64,000 nucleotides of DNA from Cephalotus follicularis (lineage: Eukaryota; Streptophyta; Magnoliopsida; Oxalidales; Cephalotaceae), in the NCBI GenBank assembly GCA_001972305.1, contig BDDD01000121.1, positions 51,189-115,188 of the forward strand. The letters run 5' to 3'. The translations under genes and the position numbers were made by a program. Numbering within the stretch: the stretch's first letter is position 1; every line of letters starts with the position of its first letter. Under the pieces are notes generated by a model. The model saw only the letters and a list, made by a program, of their open reading frames with translations. It ran no database searches and was not told the DNA's origin. This document shows positions 45,600-57,499 of this stretch, in pieces.

Positions 45600-46620
45600 G
45601 CCAGAGAAGAGAGACTAGGATAAATATTGTCGGTACCATAGTGACCATGTGCACGATACAGAGAAGTGCAGGTATTTGAAGAATCAAATTGAGGACCTGA
45701 TTTGTAAGGGTCATCTACGCAAGTATGTTGATAGGAATGCTTCTCAGGAAAGGAAGGAGTGCAGAGAGGAAGCTCCACAACAACCCGAGGAGCAACAGCC
45801 CAGAGGTGTCGTCCACATCATCTCTGGAGGGGTCGCATCTGTTGGCGACCATAAAAACTCCAGAAAGGCCTATGCAAGGCAGACATTTGTTGTGCAACAA
45901 AACCAGCATAGAAAAAGGATAAAGACTGGTGAAGATGAGGAGGTGATATCCTTCTCTGAGGCGGACTATGAGGGAATACGTCTCCCTCACGATGACCGAG
46001 TGGGGGTGACTCTTCAGGTGGCAGTTTTCACTACGAAGAGGATCCTGATTGATAGCGGGAGCTCGACGAATATCCTGTACAAGCATGCTTTTGATCAACC
46101 GAGGATACCGACAGACCAACTTTGGCCCGTAAAAACCCCACTGGTGGGCTTTGCATTGGAGATGGTCCATCCTCTATGATCCATCGACTTGTCCATGGTT
46201 GCGGGCATGACCCCACGTCAGACCGAAGTGCAGATGACGTTCCTGGTGGTAGACACACCAAGCCCATACAATGCTATATTTGGGAGCCTGGGACTAAATT
46301 TGATGGAGGCGATAGTGTCTACAAGACACATATTGATGAAATTACCAACAAGGTTTGGCATGGAGGAGGTCCAAGGAGATCAACAGGTGACAAGGCAGTG
46401 CTACAAAACTGCCATAATGGACAAGGGAAAAGAGAAGGCCTTGTCCATGTCAAATGTGGATCTCAGAGGGGAAGTGGAGCCCAAGCATCCACAGCCTGTT
46501 GAAGATGTGGTGCAAGTGCCACTAGAGGAGGGAAATGAAGAAACAGAGTTCCAAGTCTGCTCACAAGTTGGAGAGGTGGAGAAAGGGGAACTTATAACGT
46601 TCCTCAAAAATAACAAGGAT
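45600..46620 (+). pseudogene. Tat gag end and protease
   Basis: A gag-terminal knuckle-like YCRYHSDHVHDTEKCRYLKN (45626-45685) is followed by a linker and GGVASVGDHKNSRKAYAR. The protease has an intact catalytic Asp-Ser-Gly (ILIDSGSSTNILY, codons 46051-46059), then a stop near 46178, and further protease (VVDTPSPYNAIFGSLGLN). The frame runs on to NKDV at about 46616. This is the connection that in Tat elements leads to FAWS and the RT domain, which is missing. One stop is the only damage seen in the protease itself. Confidence 0.85.
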
Positions 46621-46627
46621 GTTTCAG

Positions 46628-47545
46628 AGCATGAGGCCTCCTCAGACTATCAGGGATATACAGAAATTAAATGGCAGAATAGTAGCCCTGAGCAGGTTTG
46701 TTTCAAAATCAGCAGAAAAATGTCTTCCTTTTTTCAAAGTGCTAAGAGATCCCAAGGGATTTTCTTGGTCGGATGAATGTCAAGCAGCCTTCGATAAGTT
46801 GAAGGAATACCTGGATTCCCCTCCTCTGATATCAAAACCTAAGGATGGAGAAGACTTGTATTTGTACCTTGCGGTAACATCAGACGCAGTGAGTGCGGTG
46901 CTTGTCAAAGAAGAGGAGAAAGTTCAGAGGCCGGTATATTATGTCAGCAAGGCCTTGAACGATGCCGAGGGGAGGTATCCATAAGTTGAAAAATATGCTT
47001 ATGCTCTGATAATAGTAGCAAGAAAGTTAAGGCGATACTTTCAAGCTCATACCATCAAGATCCTGATCGACCAACCACTAAGACAAGTCCTAGCAAAGCC
47101 AGACGTCTCGGGCAGATTGATCAAATGGCCGGTTGAGTTGGGAGAATATGACGTAAATTTTGAGGCCAGACCAGCAATAAAGTCTCAGGTCTTGGCCGAC
47201 TTTGTAGGAGACCATACACTTACGGAGTGTATGGAAGAAGACACCTCTGAAGAAGAGAAGGGGTTATGGAAGTTATCCATGGATGGCTCATCCTGCGTCT
47301 CCGGCAGTGGAGAATGATTGGTGATAACTAGTCCAAATGGGTAGACCTTGGAATATGCTCTGAGATTTGAGTTCAAAGCCACAAACAATGATGCCGAGTG
47401 GGAAGCTCTGATCGTCGGGCTAACGATTGTAAAGCACTTGGAGGTTCAAAAGATAGAAGCCTCCAGTGATTCTCAGCTAGTAGTTGGTCTGGTCAGTAGG
47501 GAGTATGAAGCCAGAGAAGATTTCATGCTAAGTACTTAGCACACT
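46628..47545 (+). pseudogene. Tat RT tail plus two RNase H domains
   Basis: Starts immediately after the deletion with MRPPQTIRDIQKLNGRIVAL, the connection region just after RT in intact elements. First RNase H (gypsy type): FSWSDECQAAFDKLKEYL, LYLAVTSDAVSAVLVKEE and PVYYVSKALNDAEGRYP, then a stop at 46984. Second RNase H (plant/archaeal type, typical of Tat): Asp in LSMDGSS (about 47280), Glu in NNDAEWEAL (about 47395) and Asp in SSDSQLVVG (about 47465) are all present. Stops near 47315 and 47345 interrupt it. Upstream fingers and palm, including the YxDD box, are entirely absent. Confidence 0.88.
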
Positions 47546-48965
47546 TTCAGAGTTTGAAGTCGGCCTTCCAAGTGCTTAGAGTCTTGAAGGTGCCCAGAGC
47601 AGAAAACGCCTGAGCTGACCAGTTGTCTAAACTAGCCACAGCAGAGCAGTTAGAGAAAAATCAAACCGTGTTGGTGGATTACCTGGATAGAACCATATCA
47701 AAGATTGATGTGATGGACATAGATGCACCACAGGAGCCAAACTGGATGACTCTACTCAACAGTTGGCTGAGGAATGGAATTTTGTCCTCGAAGGTGAGAA
47801 AACTGTTGTACAGAGAAAACATATATCAACTTTGAGATGTGATCCTCTACAAAAGGTCTTTTTCTTTTCCTTGGCTGAGATGCTTGACTCCCTTAGAGGC
47901 CGATTATGCTCTAAGGGAAGTCCATGAAGGAGTATGTGACAATCACACGATGAGCAGAACCTTGTCCAACAAATTGTTGAGGCAGGGTTATTTCTTGCGA
48001 CCATTCACCAGGATGCCATAGACTTAGTGAGGAGGTGTGATAAGTGTCAGAGGAACGCTAACATAAGCAGGAGACCTTCACAGCCTTTGACGTCTATCAC
48101 AGCCCTTTGGCCCTTTGCACAATGGGGAATGGACTTCGTCGAACCATTACCAGTAGCAACATGGCAGAGGAAGTATCTCATTGTGGCAGTGGACTACTTC
48201 ACCAAATGGTTAGAAGCAGAACCTCTAGCCATAATTACAGAGAAAAATAAGGAGAGCTTTGTCTGGAAATAAATCATTTGTACATTCGGAGTCCCGAGGA
48301 CAATAGTCTCAGATAACGGTAAATAGTTTGATTGCCAAGTATTCCGTGATTTTTGCAAAGAGTGGAGAATTGAACATAGGCTAGTCTCAGTAGCCTACCC
48401 CAAGAGTAATGGTCAAACCGAGGAGATCAACAAAGAGATCATCTTAGGCTTAAAAAAGCGCTTTGAAGATAGCAAGGGTAGATGGATAGAGGAGCTACCT
48501 GGTGTATTATGCGCATATAGAACCACTCATCGGACCACAACTGGTGAGTCCCCCTACAGTCTTTGTTTTGGAGCAGAAGTCGTGATACCGATGGAGATTG
48601 ATGTACAGTCACCAATGGTTGTACATTTCACAGAAGAAAATAATAAAGAAGGATTGAGAAATCTCCTTGACTTAGTGGAAGAGCTCAGAGATAAGGCAGC
48701 CATCAAAGTTGCAGCCTACCAATAGAGGGTGAGTCGTTATTACAACAAAAGCGTAAACCCCCGACCACTAAGGGAAGGGGATTTTGTCTTCCGTAACTCG
48801 GCTATTGCAGATCCTACCGGTACTAAAGGAAAATTAGCACCGAATTGGGAAGGACCCCACAAGGTGAAGAGAGTGCTCTGACCAGGAACATTCAAACTTG
48901 AAACTCTGGAGGGCAGGGAGATTCTTAGAGCTTGGAATGCCGAGCATTTGAAAAAATATTACTAA
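47546..48965 (+). pseudogene. Tat integrase with complete D-D-E but stop codons
   Basis: A zinc-binding region (HEGVCDNHTMSRTLSNKLLR and CDKCQRNANI) precedes the core: first Asp in GMDFVEPLP (codon 48132-48134), second in VSDNGK (48312-48314), Glu in SNGQTEEINK (48420-48422). Later blocks AYRTTHRTTTGESPYSLCFG, YYNKSVNPRPLREGDFV, then the C-terminal GKLAPNWEGPHKV and LRAWNAEHLKKYY, ending at the TAA at 48963-48965. The family inserts element cDNA into chromosomes. Stops occur near 47826, 48018, 48270, 48327, 48723 and 48880. Confidence 0.9.
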
Positions 48966-48997
48966 TGATTATTGTAAGTTGTACATTGAAAGATATC

Positions 48998-49003
48998 AAT
49001 AAA
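48998..49003 (+). terminator. AATAAA after integrase
   Basis: AATAAAGTTC 33 bp after the integrase stop. It could act as a polyadenylation signal, but a full element transcript would have to read through it. Confidence 0.35.
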
Positions 49004-49984
49004 GTTCAATTTTTCATTCAAAAATATGTTCAAGTTCATAGTTCCAAGTTTTCAAGGGACCGAAAGTCCAATGTTCATGTCCTTAAACCTTTGAACAGCC
49101 ACCGATCAACTCCCCCAAACAAGAAGCTTTAATACAAGCATGTTCAACCATGCTCCCAATGGAGCAATCAGAGCATGCCTTGATACAGGATCCGAGCTCT
49201 CCAAGTCTTATGAAAACACTAAACTCCTATGGGAGTAAAGAAAATATAGACCAAAGTCTCGAATAGACCAAGGTCTCAAGTCAATAAACACTTCTTCCGA
49301 GAAGCGCTGAAGACTCCTACCCGAGGAGCACCTAAAAGTACATATACAAAAGACTTATAAGGAAGCAATAAGACTCCCAAGGGAGCAAACACTGGTCGAC
49401 AATTTCATGAAAATTTTCCCAACCAAACCAAGATCGTGTCTTGAGAGGCGAATCCACAAGAACTCGCAATTCTCAAGTTCGTTGGACTGAGCACTTTGAA
49501 AAAAGTGCCCCCACGAGGGCTGCAAGCTTAGATGACCTAGTCTAGAATATAACGGATCAGACGAGACCCTGCTCTGCAATCCCGTAAGAACTTGTCTGAG
49601 TAGAAAGCTTGGGTAATTATGTCTGAAAATTTTAAGGCCATAATATAAAGTCTATAAGTTAGTCCAAGTTAAAGGTCGTAAGGGGAATTATAATGGTCAA
49701 ATGAAGCTTTAGTCAGGTTCTATCGCTTTGAAGTTTCCTAAGAGAAATGAAAGTGCTAGGAAATAGATCAAGCATACAAAGCAAAAATAAAGAAGTACGT
49801 AAAGAAAAGACACGGTAATGACAAAAGCTCTTTTCTATTAATACTTGAAAGAAATTAGAAGTTACATCTTAAAAGAAAAAACTAAAGCTAAGGAGAAGAG
49901 GAAGGGCTCTGATCATCCTCTGGCAAAAGTGCAGAAAAAAGGGATGGGAGGAGAAGGTTGAGGAGCATTATCCAGGACACTTTG
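49004..49984 (+). other. Non-coding spacer of the Tat element
   Basis: Between integrase and the antisense ORF. It contains repeated GGAGCAATCAGA / GGGAGCAAACA and CAAGTCTTATGAAAAC-like words. No protein seen; the minus-strand frame at 49355-49579 has no recognisable similarity. Confidence 0.6.
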
Positions 49985-52152
49985 AGTGACAACCGCGCTC
50001 GAGTTCTCAACCCTTCTGTTTCCTCAGCCTCACTGGCGAGGCGATCCTCCTCTTCCAAAGCCGTAGCATCCTTCTCTTCCTCTTTATCAATGCCCTAGGG
50101 ATAGAAGTTAAATTTATCAGCAGTTGAGCAACACATAAAATGATCAAGAGGAACCCCTGGATGGACAGAAGAAACACAGTTCTGACAAGAATAAAATCCC
50201 TGGCAAAAGTACTCAGCGGCTTCTTTGAAAAGTATCTACCGGAAGATGGGGAAGCCTTGAAGTCTTGGATAGCCATTTCTAATATCATTTGGAATTCAGT
50301 TGAAGTCTTGAATCTCAACAGGGCTCTATATACTGCCTCTTTGGTTCGAGAAGCTTCCTCCTTTCAGAACTTAGCGAACTCCTCTTTAAGATCCTTTAAG
50401 GAATTGTTGGTATGCAAAAGGCTCGCTTCAATTCTCTTTTTCTCTGCCTTCTCCTCTTCCAGCATTGCCAAGGTCTAAGTTTTCTCCTCTATGATGGACT
50501 CTTGAACCCCGAGAACCTCTTCCAGCTGATCTTTTGCAGACTTGGCAGTTTCCGTGAGCTCTGCCACCTTCTGGCGCAATTGGTTGTTGAGTTCTAAGGT
50601 ATCTTTAAAGTTTTCCACCATGAGTTGAGAATCATTCAAAGCCTGCCAAAGGAAAACTAGTGTCAGAGGAAAAGCAAAAATATGTCAGAGAAAATAGGAG
50701 GACCTACATACCTAAATCTGGTTCTGAATGCAGTTATTGAAGAGTAGGTCATGAGTCCATCCCTTCCTAGCTCAAAGTTCGGACGGGTGAAATCACAACT
50801 TGCTGAGGACGAGACGGGCCTCATGAGCATTGAGGTCCCAGTCGGAGCTACTAAAAGCGTCGAGATCCTCATCCATCTTGCTGGCATCCCGAGGAACACC
50901 AAGTTGGATAAGGTCCTCGACGCTCACCAAGGGAGCCACTCCAGCTTGCCCCCGACTAGAGCCCTATCCATCTTGCCCTATCTTTTGTTTTTTGGATTGG
51001 GCAGGGACCTCCCGCATAGTCCGTTAGCCCCAAGCAGCTCCCATCCGGGAAGCTTCAGTAGCAGTGGGCACAGCTGTAGCAGTAGCGGCCACCTCAGCCC
51101 GTTCCTTATTTGCCTCAGCATCCCTCCCCAGAGCTTTCTCCCTTTCCTTGTCAGTGACCACCCTCTGCTTCTTCTTCTTGCTGACCTTCATGATACCAGC
51201 AACAAGGCGCCAAGGTTCCATTGCTGTGAAAAAACCAGGTATTCAGAGTTAAAGCAGGAACTAGAAGAAGTAAAGGTAAAGGAGGAGACGAAGGCTTAAT
51301 ACAGCTTTCCCCCGGCATATCAGGTTTGGATCTATCTCAAACTTTCTCTCTCTCTAAGTCAACCCCTTCTGGATGTCCTCGGCATCATCCAAGTAAGATA
51401 CTCAGCTAGGGATCACGCTCAACCCAACATGAAGCAGACGATCCTCAAGCACAATAGAGTTCACTTCCTCGGCCTCCAGGGCCAAGAGTTTGCCGAGGTC
51501 CATCTTCTCTACCATTGTTAAGCGAGACCTCTTATTAAGGTGTTGTGTTTCTAGTGAATCACACCAGATGGAGCGAGTGAACCCAAGGAGGTTCTTTATC
51601 AAAAAAATACCTCTTCCTCCAGTTTTTAATGGATTTGGTAGGATTCACCAGCAGCTTTTTTGCACCAGGATGGGATTTGAAGAAATATCCACGCTTGCTT
51701 GGCGAGGCCGAGAGGACGTGGAATTCTTTGAACAATCACACCATCGCAGTCACCTCTGACTCAATGCACTTAACCAAGAAACCCATCATAAAACTCCAGG
51801 ATTGCGTTTGGAGGAGCGAGGGGTGTAGACAGAAACTCTCCAAAACCGAAATGGCAAAAGTGGGCACTGGAACTCTCAAACCATGCGACAGAGCATCTTC
51901 AAAAATCACAAAGAGGCCAGACCTGCTCTCCATAACCATCAGGGGATTTTGGGGAAGATTGAACGTTATGCCCCCAGGAAAGTAGTACTTTCTAGCGAGT
52001 TCCACTACTCTCTCACAAGAGAGCACACTCATATCAAAATAGCTTTCCAAAGCTTGGGTTTTAGCTCCGGAGGTGGGAGCTACAGGGTCTCCCTCATCGG
52101 CACCTACATTTCCCTCTGAATCGAGAGGGCGCTCGGAGATAGACACCGCCAA
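49985..52152 (-). pseudogene. Tat antisense ORF (gypsy-type 'transposase' domain plus coiled coil)
   Basis: Minus-strand reading starts with MAVSISERPLDSEGNVGADE at 52152. It continues ELARKYYFPGGITFNLP, FVIFEDALSHGLRVPVPTF and MMGFLVKCIESEVTAMV, then in another frame VWLFKEFHVLSASPSKRGYF, KLLVNPTKSIKNWRKRYFF, and LLALEAEEVNSIVLEDR to about 51402. After about 51300 comes low-complexity coding (51250-50900). Then there is a heptad-rich coiled-coil stretch (about 50660-50330: LELNNQLRQKVAELTET, KAEKKRIEAS). Equivalent to the plus-strand fragment at 6886-8127. Such antisense ORFs are known in Tat-lineage elements (Retand and relatives); function is unknown. Frame changes and stops show decay. 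Plus-strand frames here are shadows. Confidence 0.75.
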
Positions 52153-52828
52153 GGCTAAGGGGCCGACTTCCTCGGGAGTAGTTGGTCTACGTGTTTGTTT
52201 GGTTCTAGCTATCTAAACTAGAGAGAGGAGATGAGAAGCTAAGAGAACCTAAAAGGAAGTCTTAAATCAGTTTGAAGCAATAGGTAGCCAAGAGCTACTT
52301 ACCTAAAAGTCTGAATAAGGGTTTGTGAAACAAGGTTGGCTTGAAAATCCAGAAAATCGAGAGAGCCCAATGCTAGAAGACGATTTCTGAAAGTCGAAGA
52401 AGGCAAAGAGTCTTCTTTGAGAACAAAGTGTCTTTTAAAGACCTAAAGCTCGAATTCAGGCAGATCCTAGCCTCTCGATCTTTGCAAATCGAACAGCCGA
52501 AAAATAATCCATCAAATCAAACGCAGGAAACGAAGAGACATAGGCAGGAATTATGCAGGTCATGCCACATGTAAATCGTGTTCGATACACCTTTTCTGGA
52601 CGCTAGATTTTGGCCCATAATGTGAAGTCCATCAACCGAGGCAAGTCTAACTAAGCATACTAAGGTCAGCTAATAGCAAGACTATTCCCTCGGTATTTTT
52701 TCTTCCTTTGCTAAGGCAGGCCCAGCTACATCCTAGAGGATCGCACAAAGCAAGAGTCTCCCACCTCTGCTTCTTTTCCTCTGACAAGACAGGCCCAATT
52801 TTATTATAGAGGATCGCACAAAGTAAGA
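52153..52828 (+). other. Tat 3' spacer
   Basis: Non-coding. A direct repeat with AGGCCCA..., AGAGGATCGCACAAAG, then AAGA occurs twice near 52716-52830. Probably carries the promoter of the antisense ORF if that is ever transcribed; no clear TATA was picked out. Confidence 0.55.
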
Positions 52829-55309
52829 CCTTTTGACACGCCCGGACCCAGCTCGCTGGAATCCGTCGCACCCACTACAAGGCCAAGCCTCCCATCAGAG
52901 ACTCACCTCATAAGTTCAGCAGATCAGAGTTTCAGAAATGCATTTTTAAACAGACGAATTTCTTCAAAACATAAAGAAAACATAAAAGTTTCTTGAAAAA
53001 CTTGAAAATAATTCTAACTCTTCAATTTTTACGAAAATCGGGCATGTGGTATTCGTTTATCGGACTATGCCCCTTATAAATAAAAACACAGTTTATAAAA
53101 TCCACACTCCCGAATGAGGAAATCAATAGTTTGTATGGGCTCAGCCCTCAGCAGACCATAATTTAAACAGAAAACAAGTATGGGTTGGACTCTGCCTCAA
53201 CCATATTATCAAAATTTAAAACATGAATAGGGCTCAGCCCTTTTAAACAAAACCATAAAACATTATCTAAAAACATAAGTAATGCAAAAATTTAAATGCT
53301 AATGTCGTGAATGACATGCAAGTTGACTCTGGTAGGCATGTCCTTGTGATCTCACCTCAGCAAACAGACTGACTTCAACTGACAGAGTTTAGCAGGCTAA
53401 CATGTCAGAACTAAAAACAGAAAACAGATGAAAGGGTTAATCCATATGACCAGTGAGATGGAACAAAAAGACTCAGCAGAGTTTTGCTCGCAATAAAAAT
53501 ATATTTGCAGAAAAGATATAACAAAAAAGTAAAACGACTGAAACAGAATTTCAGAAACATAATCAAAAATCCAAAATCTGATTCAATAAGCCGATATAAA
53601 ACAACTTAAACAGAAAACAAATTCAAAACCGATTTATAAAACATATATTTTCATAAATTAGTAGAAAACCAGATCATTTCTCTCAAACAGATTTAAATTC
53701 TCAGATTTTCAGATATATATAATAATTAACAGAGTTTAAACAGAGTAAATATATAAAGATGTCATGGGTCTACTAGGTAAGGTTGACGCCTAGGCCCCGT
53801 CGAGCCGAACGTCCAGCAGAACAGAAAGGCAATGATACCGTCGTATCAAAGCATCAGAACAGAAGATCATACATGTGTAGACAGTGCCTTTCATGGGCAA
53901 TCAGATAAGTAAACTAATACAATACCGAGATCACCATGCATCTAAACATATTTAACAGATTTCAGAATACAGAATCTCAAATTTCTCAAAGCAGACTTTA
54001 AACAGATATAAACAGAGACAAAAATCATCAGTCATCAAAACAGATTTAAAACAGATTTAAACTGATACAGAATTCATTTTTTTATCAAATACAGATATAA
54101 CCAAAAATAGCGTCATACTATGACTATCATAGTGCAAGCATTTGAAAACATTAAAAGAAAGTTTCAAACAATAAAATTTTAACAGATTTCAGAAATGAAC
54201 AAAAAACCAAATTCATTCAGATACAGAAATAAATAAGCGAACACGCTTAAACATTCAAAACATTTAAAAGCATCTCAGAGTAAAAAGGGTTAAGAAAGGT
54301 ATTCCACTCACTGAACAGACGAACAAGCCATACGACTGGTCGCCTCCATGGCCGACCTCAATAGCAGGATCATCTGCTAACAGACAGACAGACAGACAAC
54401 AGACTATCAGAACTCAAACACGTACAAAGACGTGCAATTCTTTATGCAATGAAATACATGCAGATATTAGAAAATTATAAACGATCAATACGGTTGACAG
54501 AAACAAAAATCCGATTATTAAAAATATCTTTTAAACCATCAATTTAAACACCATTTCAAAAATCATTAAAGTCAGTCTAAGTGGTTGTCCAAGTTATCTA
54601 ATTTCAAATCATATACGAAATCAAGTTCATAATATCGCAGAACAAATACAGAAATACAGAAATCAACGAAAAACAGAACTAACGGAATAGAGTTAAGAAT
54701 TTACCGAAAGCCGATGAAACGGTGCACGGAGCCAAAATCTCGGAGCGAAACCGAAATAGATCACGTCAACGCAGAGAACGGAGTCGAAAAGCTGTCAGAA
54801 ACTGGCCGCCGAAGGGTGCCGGCGCGTAAGCCCACGCTCCGACACTGGTCGGCTCGTGTCAGCCACTCGCGGTCGCCGGTCAGCTGCAGAGAAAGCCGCA
54901 TCTGGTGCGTCGGAGGACAAAGAACACAGATTTGGGGCACGTTGGTCACGGCGCCACCACATCTGGCCGGAATGGGAGCGTTTGACCGGGACTGACTTCG
55001 CTGCCGATCTGAGCTGTCGGTGTCGCCATGGGTCGGGGCTGGTCGCGTTCAAACTGCCGTGACGCTAGCATGCTGAATCTGGGCTCACCTGCCATGACGG
55101 TCACCGAAGACGGCGGAGCTACGCAAAATAGAGGTGGAGAGATAAGGGCTTCGCCCGCGCGCAAGGCGCGGTTGCCGGCGCCGGGGTTGGGTGCGGCCTA
55201 CTCGGGAGCTGATGGTTGTTCAACCGGTACCTTCGCCGATGTCAAATCGAAAGTCACCACAAAAAAAAGGTCTACAGCGAGGCACTTCCCCTCGTCGTCC
55301 CCTCTCCAT

Positions 55310-55700
55310 TGATACAACGGCGAGGGCACGGCAAGGGGACTTCACCCTCGTAAAATTCCTCCTCGCCATCTCCTACAGCGAGGGTATGGCGAGGTTACAG
55401 TGAGGGTAGAGTCTCCTCGTCGTGTACTGCCCTTGCCACGGAGAGGGTATGGCTAGGGCGGTCTCCCCTCGCCATGGTACCCTCGCCATGGCGAGGGTTG
55501 GCCTCATACCCTCGGAATACCCTCACCATGGTGAGGGTATGGCTAGGAGACCTCATCTCCTCGGACTGATCCTCTCCTCGCCACCCTCGCCGTGCCCTCG
55601 CCATGGCGTGGGTATGGCGAGGGTTTATGCCCTCGCCGTATTTATCTGCTGCAGAATCCCCTCGCACCACCCTTGCCAAGCCCTCGCCATGCTGCAGATT
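55310..55700. repeat. CACTA subterminal repeat array (GGCGAGGGTA)
   Basis: About 20 copies of GGCGAGGG or its complement CCCTCGCC, often as back-to-back CCTCGCCATGGCGAGG palindromes (for example 55484-55499), in 390 bp. Overlapping ORFs on both strands are rich in Ala-Arg-Gly because of the repeat. Confidence 0.92.
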
Positions 55701-55937
55701 CTGCTGATGGAACTATCAGTAGAATCTATGCCCTAAACTCCAAGCAAAACCTGCAATTCATTTCAACAGCAGCCACAATAACAATTTATATTTCACCAAT
55801 CTCAAGAGTAGACACATTCCATTCATTCTTAACTAACAAAACAATGTATGTAAATAAACTTTATCAGCATATATATAAAAAGGGTAATGTGTTAAATACA
55901 TTTACAAACAGTGTTAGAATATGTCAAATACAACAAA

Positions 55938-57337
55938 CTACGACTCATCATCGCTATCGTCCAAGTCATCGGATTGCTGGAAGGGAGGGTGCCGAGTCCG
56001 CAGCGAACTATGATCAGATGGTGTGCGTGTGGGCTGAGACCCCATCATCTGCGTCATCTGAGCCATAAAAGTCTCCAACTTCGGCTCCATCCGGTCTATC
56101 TTGTTGTTAAGCTCTAAGACTCTGTCCGGCCCTGGGCTGCTTTGTGACGGGTGTGAAGTGAATGGGCAACTCTGACCTCCCACTCCCGACTGAGTACCTC
56201 TAAGTGCTTGTGGTAGCATCTTCGTGGAAGTTATGTAGTTCCCTAATCCACGGATCTTGCCCTTCGGCGGACCTCCAGTCACCTCCATCCATGCCACGAC
56301 ATTCAAGGGAGCCGGCACCCTAGTACCGTCGAGCCCCTCCATAATATCCGGCCCCGCAACAGCCCGGTACTTTTCCTATAAGAAATACAAGATTAATCAA
56401 TTAAATGATTAACATATAAAAGGTAATTGACATATTCATTTCAGTTTGTAACTCACCATCCTCTCCATTATAATAGGAGGTGGAAGAGTATCATCCCCCG
56501 CCTTTCGATGGGTTTCTAAGTATACATCCACATGCGGTTTTCCCTTGGCCCCCTGCAAGTCAAATGGTATTTCGAATTAGTTTGAAACACAAATTAAGTT
56601 TATTAATCATCATAATTATAAATTTAGTTTATTACTTACCCCAATCTGCAGCTGTCTCTTCATCGTGTGACTGTCGCCAGTGTAGGTGGTGTGTGCTCCG
56701 TTCACCCTATTGGCGATATTTGTTCTTGCCCGCTTCTGAAAATGCTCGGACAACCACCTGTTCACCATTTCATCCCACACTGGCCGTGGTATCTCTGCAG
56801 GGCCATGCTACATGCACACCGGGCTCATCTGATGCACCCCAGCGCCCGTCATTACCTTCCTCCTATAGTTACGCATCCATTTTGGGTAATTCTCCTACGC
56901 GTAACTATAGAATAGCAGTCTGATGTATGCATCTGATGGAAAAAATTGGAAGTACTCCTACAAAACATCAGTGTCAAAACAATTAGTGGGTAAAAAAAAA
57001 CCTAAATAATATTTACGATGAATTGAAATAGTTTTACCCACCAATAGCTTCTCCCATAGTAGTTCCTTCTCTGAATCAGGCCACTGGCTCCACGTGATCC
57101 ATGGCTGTAGTATTCTGCTCTTAATGATGGACGCTATCGGGTTCTTCACGTCCATCTCCTCAAAACACATGCAATTAAACAAATATTAGTGCATACATCA
57201 TATGTTAGTTTTAAAAAATGTACTTAAATTACTAGTCACTTACCCTTCGGACTGATATGCCGAATAGGCCTAGCGTTAACCCCATGCGAGGGCAAGTCTG
57301 CCCCCCTACTATCTCCCCCCCTCCATCGCTGATGGGA
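55938..57337 (-). pseudogene. CACTA transposase-associated gene (Transposase_24 type), five exons visible
   Basis: Minus-strand exons with consensus splice sites: 57337-57244 (QVPISDGGGEIVGGQTCPRM), 57182-57038 (RILQPWITWSQWPDSEKELL), 56957-56639 (MRNYRRKVMTGAGVHQMSPVC, RARTNIANRVNGAHTTYTGD), 56552-56456 (GKPHVDVYLETHRKAGDD), 56375-55938 (PAPLNVVAWMEVTGG, VLELNNKIDRMEPKLETFMA, acidic end DDLDDSDDES). This resembles the plant Ptta/En/Spm Transposase_24 domain with its C-terminal coiled coil; the protein is thought to bind CACTA ends. The 56957-56639 exon has two stops (near 56896 and 56811). Upstream exons are missing. The start of the 57182 exon could not be placed exactly. Confidence 0.75.
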
Positions 57338-57467
57338 ACCTGACTAAAAAACATGGTTACGTTTCACTGTAAACATATATAATAAAATATAACAAAAAAA
57401 CTTCGACAATACGAAAAACAGTTTAATGTCAAATATCGTGACATAACAAATTTATGGCATTTTTCCC

Positions 57468-57469
<2 letters not shown>

Positions 57470-57495
<26 letters not shown>
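57470..57495. repeat. (AT)n microsatellite
   Basis: About 13 AT units at the edge of the LTR part that resumes right of CACTA element 2. In solo LTR B1 the same place has only ATATATATG. Confidence 0.9.

Positions 57496-57499
<4 letters not shown>

Larger units (their letters stand above)
55256..57451 (-). mobile_element. CACTA element 2 fragment inside solo LTR B2
   Basis: The left end CACCACAAAAAAAAGG at 55256 is a degenerate form of the CACTACAAGAAAA terminal repeat, followed by a dense GGCGAGGGTA subterminal array (55310-55700) and then a minus-strand transposase gene reading toward this end. It is therefore the 3' end of a minus-oriented element. The 5' end should lie near 57451, but no CACTA terminal repeat is present there, so the 5' half has been lost. 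Same family as CACTA element 1 by its subterminal word. Confidence 0.82.

Noticed and set aside
50751-51299. Plus-strand frame of 182 codons
   Set aside because: Shadow of the antisense ORF on the minus strand; Ser/Pro-rich low-complexity sequence without a domain.
35275-55700. A single 20-kb CACTA element spanning from 35275 to the array at 55310-55700
   Set aside because: Both ends have the terminal repeat in the same orientation, the intervening DNA has its own elements with target duplications, and the second CACTA lies wholly inside solo LTR B2.
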